A stretch of DNA of 32,230 nt from Nitrospiraceae bacterium (lineage in GTDB: Bacteria > Nitrospirota > Nitrospiria > Nitrospirales > Nitrospiraceae). Of this stretch, positions 26,266-32,230 are shown in pieces. The position numbers and the translations under genes were made by a program. Location of the stretch: positions 1 to 32,230 of the forward strand of contig OMJK01000054.1 of assembly GCA_900299325.1 (NCBI GenBank), read 5' to 3'. Each line of letters opens with the position of its first letter. Within the stretch, counting starts at the first letter, position 1. Below the pieces are notes generated by a model that worked only from the letters and a program-made list of their open reading frames with translations, searched no databases and was not told the origin of the DNA.

Positions 26266-27554
26266 GGCCGAGCAGGCTCCACAGTAATCAGCACCTGAGC
26301 AGGAAACAGCTGACGCGGATCTTTTCTCAGACGCGCCTGGCGCAGCAGCGTCTCACGCGCGGGTATCGCCATGCCCTCAAACGAGACCGCTCCGTTCGTC
26401 CGCACGACAAGCGGCTTGGAGAGATCCACGAGTTGGTCGTTCAGAAACAGGGTGTATCGGCGAACCCGTTCGGTTTTCACGTCGATGCGGTTCGGCGCGC
26501 TGATCGTGGCGTCGAGCGTCGCATACTCCCGGTTTCTGATCCGGTCGTCACGCTTGTTGACCAGGTCGTCGGAAAATGCGGCGATGGGATCGGTCGCATC
26601 GATCCGTATCCATCCGAACGGCTGAAAATGGCTGGCCTCCCGGACAAGCGTCAGCGCCGTCGGCAGTGGATTGCGCCGCTGCCGGTCGAACCAGGCTACC
26701 AGTTCAGGCACTTCCTCCTTGGGGAAAAAATGGCCGCCGGCCATCGGATGTTCGCGTTGATGTTCCCGATAGACGTGCGAATAGCCCAGCGCCGTCAGCT
26801 CACGAGAAATCGTCCGGCTGAGTTCGACCGGCATCACCTGATCCCTGGCGCCATGAATGATGTAGACCGGCGTGTTGCGGAGATTCGCCAGAAACGGCAT
26901 GAGCACGCCGTCCAGCCCGCTCGCCATCGGCGCCAAACCGGCAAACAGCGGCGCGTGCTGCATGCCGATCAGCCAGGCCCCGATCCCGCCGTTCGACATG
27001 CCGGTCAGAAAGATGCGATCCGGATCGATGTGGTAGCGGGATTGGACCGATCGGATGACGGCCAGCACCAATTCTTCGGCGCGCCGCGTAAACCAGGCCC
27101 CGGCCGGATACGTCGGACACACCAGAATGTACTCGTCGCCGAGCCGGCTCTGCCAACGCTCCAGGTACGCATCGCCGGTGAAGCCCGCTCCATGGAGACA
27201 GACCACCAGCCCATAGCCTTTCGCCGGCTGATACGTCAGCGGCACAGCCAGCGCATAAGAATAGGACCGGTCGTGGACCGCCACCTGTTTGTCCGGCATC
27301 GTCCCGACCGGTTGTGGCCGATAGCTCCGCCCGGCTTGAATCTCGCGGCTTACCGATTCGATCGACGCATCGGGATCGGCCAGCAACGCCTGCAAGAGCC
27401 GTTCGGCCTGCTCGCCATCCGGCTCATCGAGATAGGCCCACACGCGTGCGCGCAACGACTCGACCGGAGCCGGAGACTCGGCGGTCGAATCGGCCAGCAT
27501 CGATCCGCAGACACCGATGCTGCACATCAGAAGAAGCGCAACGGGATGACGCAT
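26262..27554 (-). CDS. Exported alpha/beta hydrolase, PHB depolymerase/esterase-like
   Basis: GYGLVVCLHGAGFTGDAYLERWQSRLGDEYILVCPTYPAGAWFTRRAEELVLAVIRSVQSRYHIDPDRIFLTGMSNGGIGAWLIG (GxSxG), late His in HPMAGGHFFP. Confidence 0.8.
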   Translation of the reverse strand: MRHPVALLLMCSIGVCGSMLADSTAESPAPVESLRARVWAYLDEPDGEQAERLLQALLADPDASIESVSREIQAGRSYRPQPVGTMPDKQVAVHDRSYSYALAVPLTYQPAKGYGLVVCLHGAGFTGDAYLERWQSRLGDEYILVCPTYPAGAWFTRRAEELVLAVIRSVQSRYHIDPDRIFLTGMSNGGIGAWLIGMQHAPLFAGLAPMASGLDGVLMPFLANLRNTPVYIIHGARDQVMPVELSRTISRELTALGYSHVYREHQREHPMAGGHFFPKEEVPELVAWFDRQRRNPLPTALTLVREASHFQPFGWIRIDATDPIAAFSDDLVNKRDDRIRNREYATLDATISAPNRIDVKTERVRRYTLFLNDQLVDLSKPLVVRTNGAVSFEGMAIPARETLLRQARLRKDPRQLFPAQVLITVEPARP

Positions 27555-27574
27555 AGAATGTAACCGGGACCGCG

Positions 27575-28689
27575 CTACAAGACGCCGTCGATAACGAGAT
27601 CCTGCCCCAGCGTTCTGGTCCGCACCTCGCGCAGTTTCCAGGCCTGCGCCAGCCGGAGCGGATTCGGCCCGCCGATCACGGCTTTCGACGCCGTGCCGCC
27701 CAGCAGTGCGGGCGCCAGATACAACCGAACGGCCTGCACAAGCTTGGCGGCGAGAAACGCGGCGTTGAGTTCGCTGCCCCCTTCGACCATCACCGACGTG
27801 ATGCCGCGGCGGCCCAATTCGGCGAGCAACGCAGACAACGAGACATGCCCTTTGACGGCCGGCAGCGTCAGCATTTCAATGCCGCGTCGTGCGAGCGCCG
27901 CGCGGCGCGAGGATGGCGCCGCCGTCGTAGTGACGACAAGCGTCTTCGCCAGCTGCTGTTGCGAGAGAATCGTCGCGGACGGGCGGATGCGCAGGCGGCT
28001 ATCCACGACGATGCGCAACGGTTGTCTCGGCGAGAGGCGGAGCAATCCCGGCGGCTTCCTCGCCGTGAGCGACGGATCGTCCTTGAGCACGGTTCCGATG
28101 CCGACCAGCACCGCATCGACCTCGCCCCGCAGCCGGTGCACTTCACGCCGGGACGGCAAACCGGTGATCCACTTGGATTCTCCGCCGGCCGTCGCAATCC
28201 GTCCGTCGAGCGTCATGCCGGCCTTCAACACGACGTAGGGACGATGCGTCGCGGCCCAATGCGCATAGGCGCGATTGAGCTGATTCGCTTCGTTCCGTGC
28301 GACTCCGACGGTCACCGACAATCCGGCGCGGCGCAGTTGCGCCAGGCCTCGTCCTCTGACCTTGGGGTTGGGATCGACTGTCGCCACCACCACGCGCCGG
28401 ACACCGGCGTGCAGAATCGCCGGCACACAGGGAGGCGTACGTTTCTTGAGATGGCAACAGGGTTCGAGCGTCACGTACAGGGTGGCGCCGGCGGCACGCC
28501 GCCCCGCCTGGCGGAGTGCGAGGATTTCCGCATGCGGCTGGCCGGCGGCATGGTGATAGCCCTGCCCGACAACACGGCCGCGGGCAACCACGACTGCGCC
28601 CACCATCGGATTGGGACTCGTCCGGCCACGGCCCTTCTCAGCCAGCCGGAGCGCCAGCGTCATGAACCGAAGGTCATCGGAGGCAGGAT

Positions 28690-28693
<4 letters not shown>
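27575..28693 (-). CDS. ribD: Bifunctional riboflavin deaminase/reductase
   Basis: MTLALRLAEKGRGRTSPNPMVGAVVV...HAEILAL...TLYVTLEPCCHLKKRTPPC...VVLKAGMTLDGRIATAGGESKWITG...VMVEGGSELNAAFL. Confidence 0.95.
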
Positions 28694-31467
<2,774 letters not shown>

Positions 31468-31497
31468 GCTGTGGTCTCCTTTACGCTCGCTTCCTAT

Positions 31498-31980
31498 TCA
31501 ACGCGTTCGTGCGGCGGCTTCGAGTTGCAGCCGGTACCGGTTGACCAGATACCAGCGAGCCACCATGCCGGCGATGAGCACCAGTCCGACGAAGCCGACG
31601 TAGGCCACTAATCGAAAATCCGCCCGTACCGATGGATCGACATAATAGCGGCCGTCCGCATCCTGCCGCACCCGCATTTCTTTGTCCAACAGATGCGACC
31701 GCCCGGTCGGGTCGGCCAGGGTAATCCATTCCGAACAGAGCCTAACCGGGTCCTGCGCGCCGGCCAACCGTTGCCACGTGAACCGGAGGCACACATCCGA
31801 TGTCGGGTTAAAAAAATCCGGCGTCTTGATCAGTTCTTCGAGATTGACGCCGCTCGCCCAGACACCGAACAGGAACACCGTATTGCAGAGCACGATCAAC
31901 GCCACCGTCACAACCGTCGAGTACCGACGGATCTTCGCCTGGCGTCCTTCGTCGACGTCCGGCTCTGGCGAAGCGATCAT
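31498..31980 (-). CDS. Two-TM hypothetical membrane protein (track start 32055)
   Basis: MIASPEPDVDEGRQAKIRRYSTVVTVALIVLCNTVFLFGVW...LVAYVGFVGLVLIAGMVARWYLVNRYRLQLEA. Confidence 0.65.
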   Translation of the reverse strand: MIASPEPDVDEGRQAKIRRYSTVVTVALIVLCNTVFLFGVWASGVNLEELIKTPDFFNPTSDVCLRFTWQRLAGAQDPVRLCSEWITLADPTGRSHLLDKEMRVRQDADGRYYVDPSVRADFRLVAYVGFVGLVLIAGMVARWYLVNRYRLQLEAAARTR

Positions 31981-32109
31981 GCTTCTTTTTCCATCTCCCC
32001 ACTCACTTAGAAAGGGGGAGCGGATGGTCTTCAACTGCGCGCGTCGAACGACCACTGTTTTATCGTGGGGGTTCCGCGAGCACAGAAGACCATTCGGTCC
32101 CCCTTTCCG

Positions 32110-32230
32110 CTACCCCCCTTGTACCACAATTTGAGAAAAGTCCGCGAATGCCATAAACAGGTCGTCGACTTCCTTCAGCAGCGACAGGCGGTTGCTGCGA
32201 ATCGCCTTGTCTTCGGCATTGACCATCACC
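32110..32230 (-). CDS. glyS: Glycyl-tRNA synthetase beta subunit, C-terminal end (partial at window edge)
   Basis: Minus-strand reading ...VMVNAEDKAIRSNRLSLLKEVDDLFMAFADFSQIVVQGG*; VNAED-x-R-NRL-LL resembles the GlyS C-terminus. Confidence 0.8.
   Translation of the reverse strand, partial: VMVNAEDKAIRSNRLSLLKEVDDLFMAFADFSQIVVQGG

Noticed and set aside
26196-27563. 455-aa + strand ORF opposite the hydrolase gene
   Set aside because: Antisense shadow ORF; the minus strand has a GxSxG hydrolase with signal peptide.

Overview
This 32.2-kb window looks like a Nitrospira-type chromosome segment, judged from protein flavour only. The first ~3.3 kb is accessory: an IS3-family element with a nonsense-interrupted orfB and visible terminal inverted repeats, remnants of interrupted genes, a PAS-like small protein, a strongly folding 85-nt RNA-like element, an AT-rich spike and a zinc-ribbon mini-protein. 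The rest is mostly core or shell. It holds tRNA-Ser(GCT) and tRNA-Phe(GAA), an FKBP-type PPIase, a frameshifted MscS/cyclic-nucleotide-binding channel, a SpoU methyltransferase, an XRE regulator, an RlmI-like methyltransferase and a TPP-dependent decarboxylase. Further along are a HEAT-repeat protein, a PIN-domain toxin with an unfamiliar partner, a four-gene envelope lipoprotein cluster (LPP20/LpoB/COG3014/LPP20), a caspase-fold/TPR protein lacking the catalytic Cys, acetyl-CoA synthetase, an IPT/TIG protein and a secreted coiled-coil/YadA-head-like protein. The minus-strand end carries ribD and ribE separated by a translationally coupled hydrolase/unknown/MFS cassette, then ppdK and the 3' end of glyS. 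Two small genes absent from the ORF track were read directly: a 56-aa RHH-like ORF at 17774-17944 and a 38-aa single-TM ORF at 24157-24273. The items most worth a second look are the structured RNA at 2284-2368, the PIN/partner pair, the pseudo-caspase with its convergent RHH-like ORF, the lipoprotein quartet, the doubly frameshifted channel and the split riboflavin operon. No CRISPR array, prophage or obvious complete defence island was seen.
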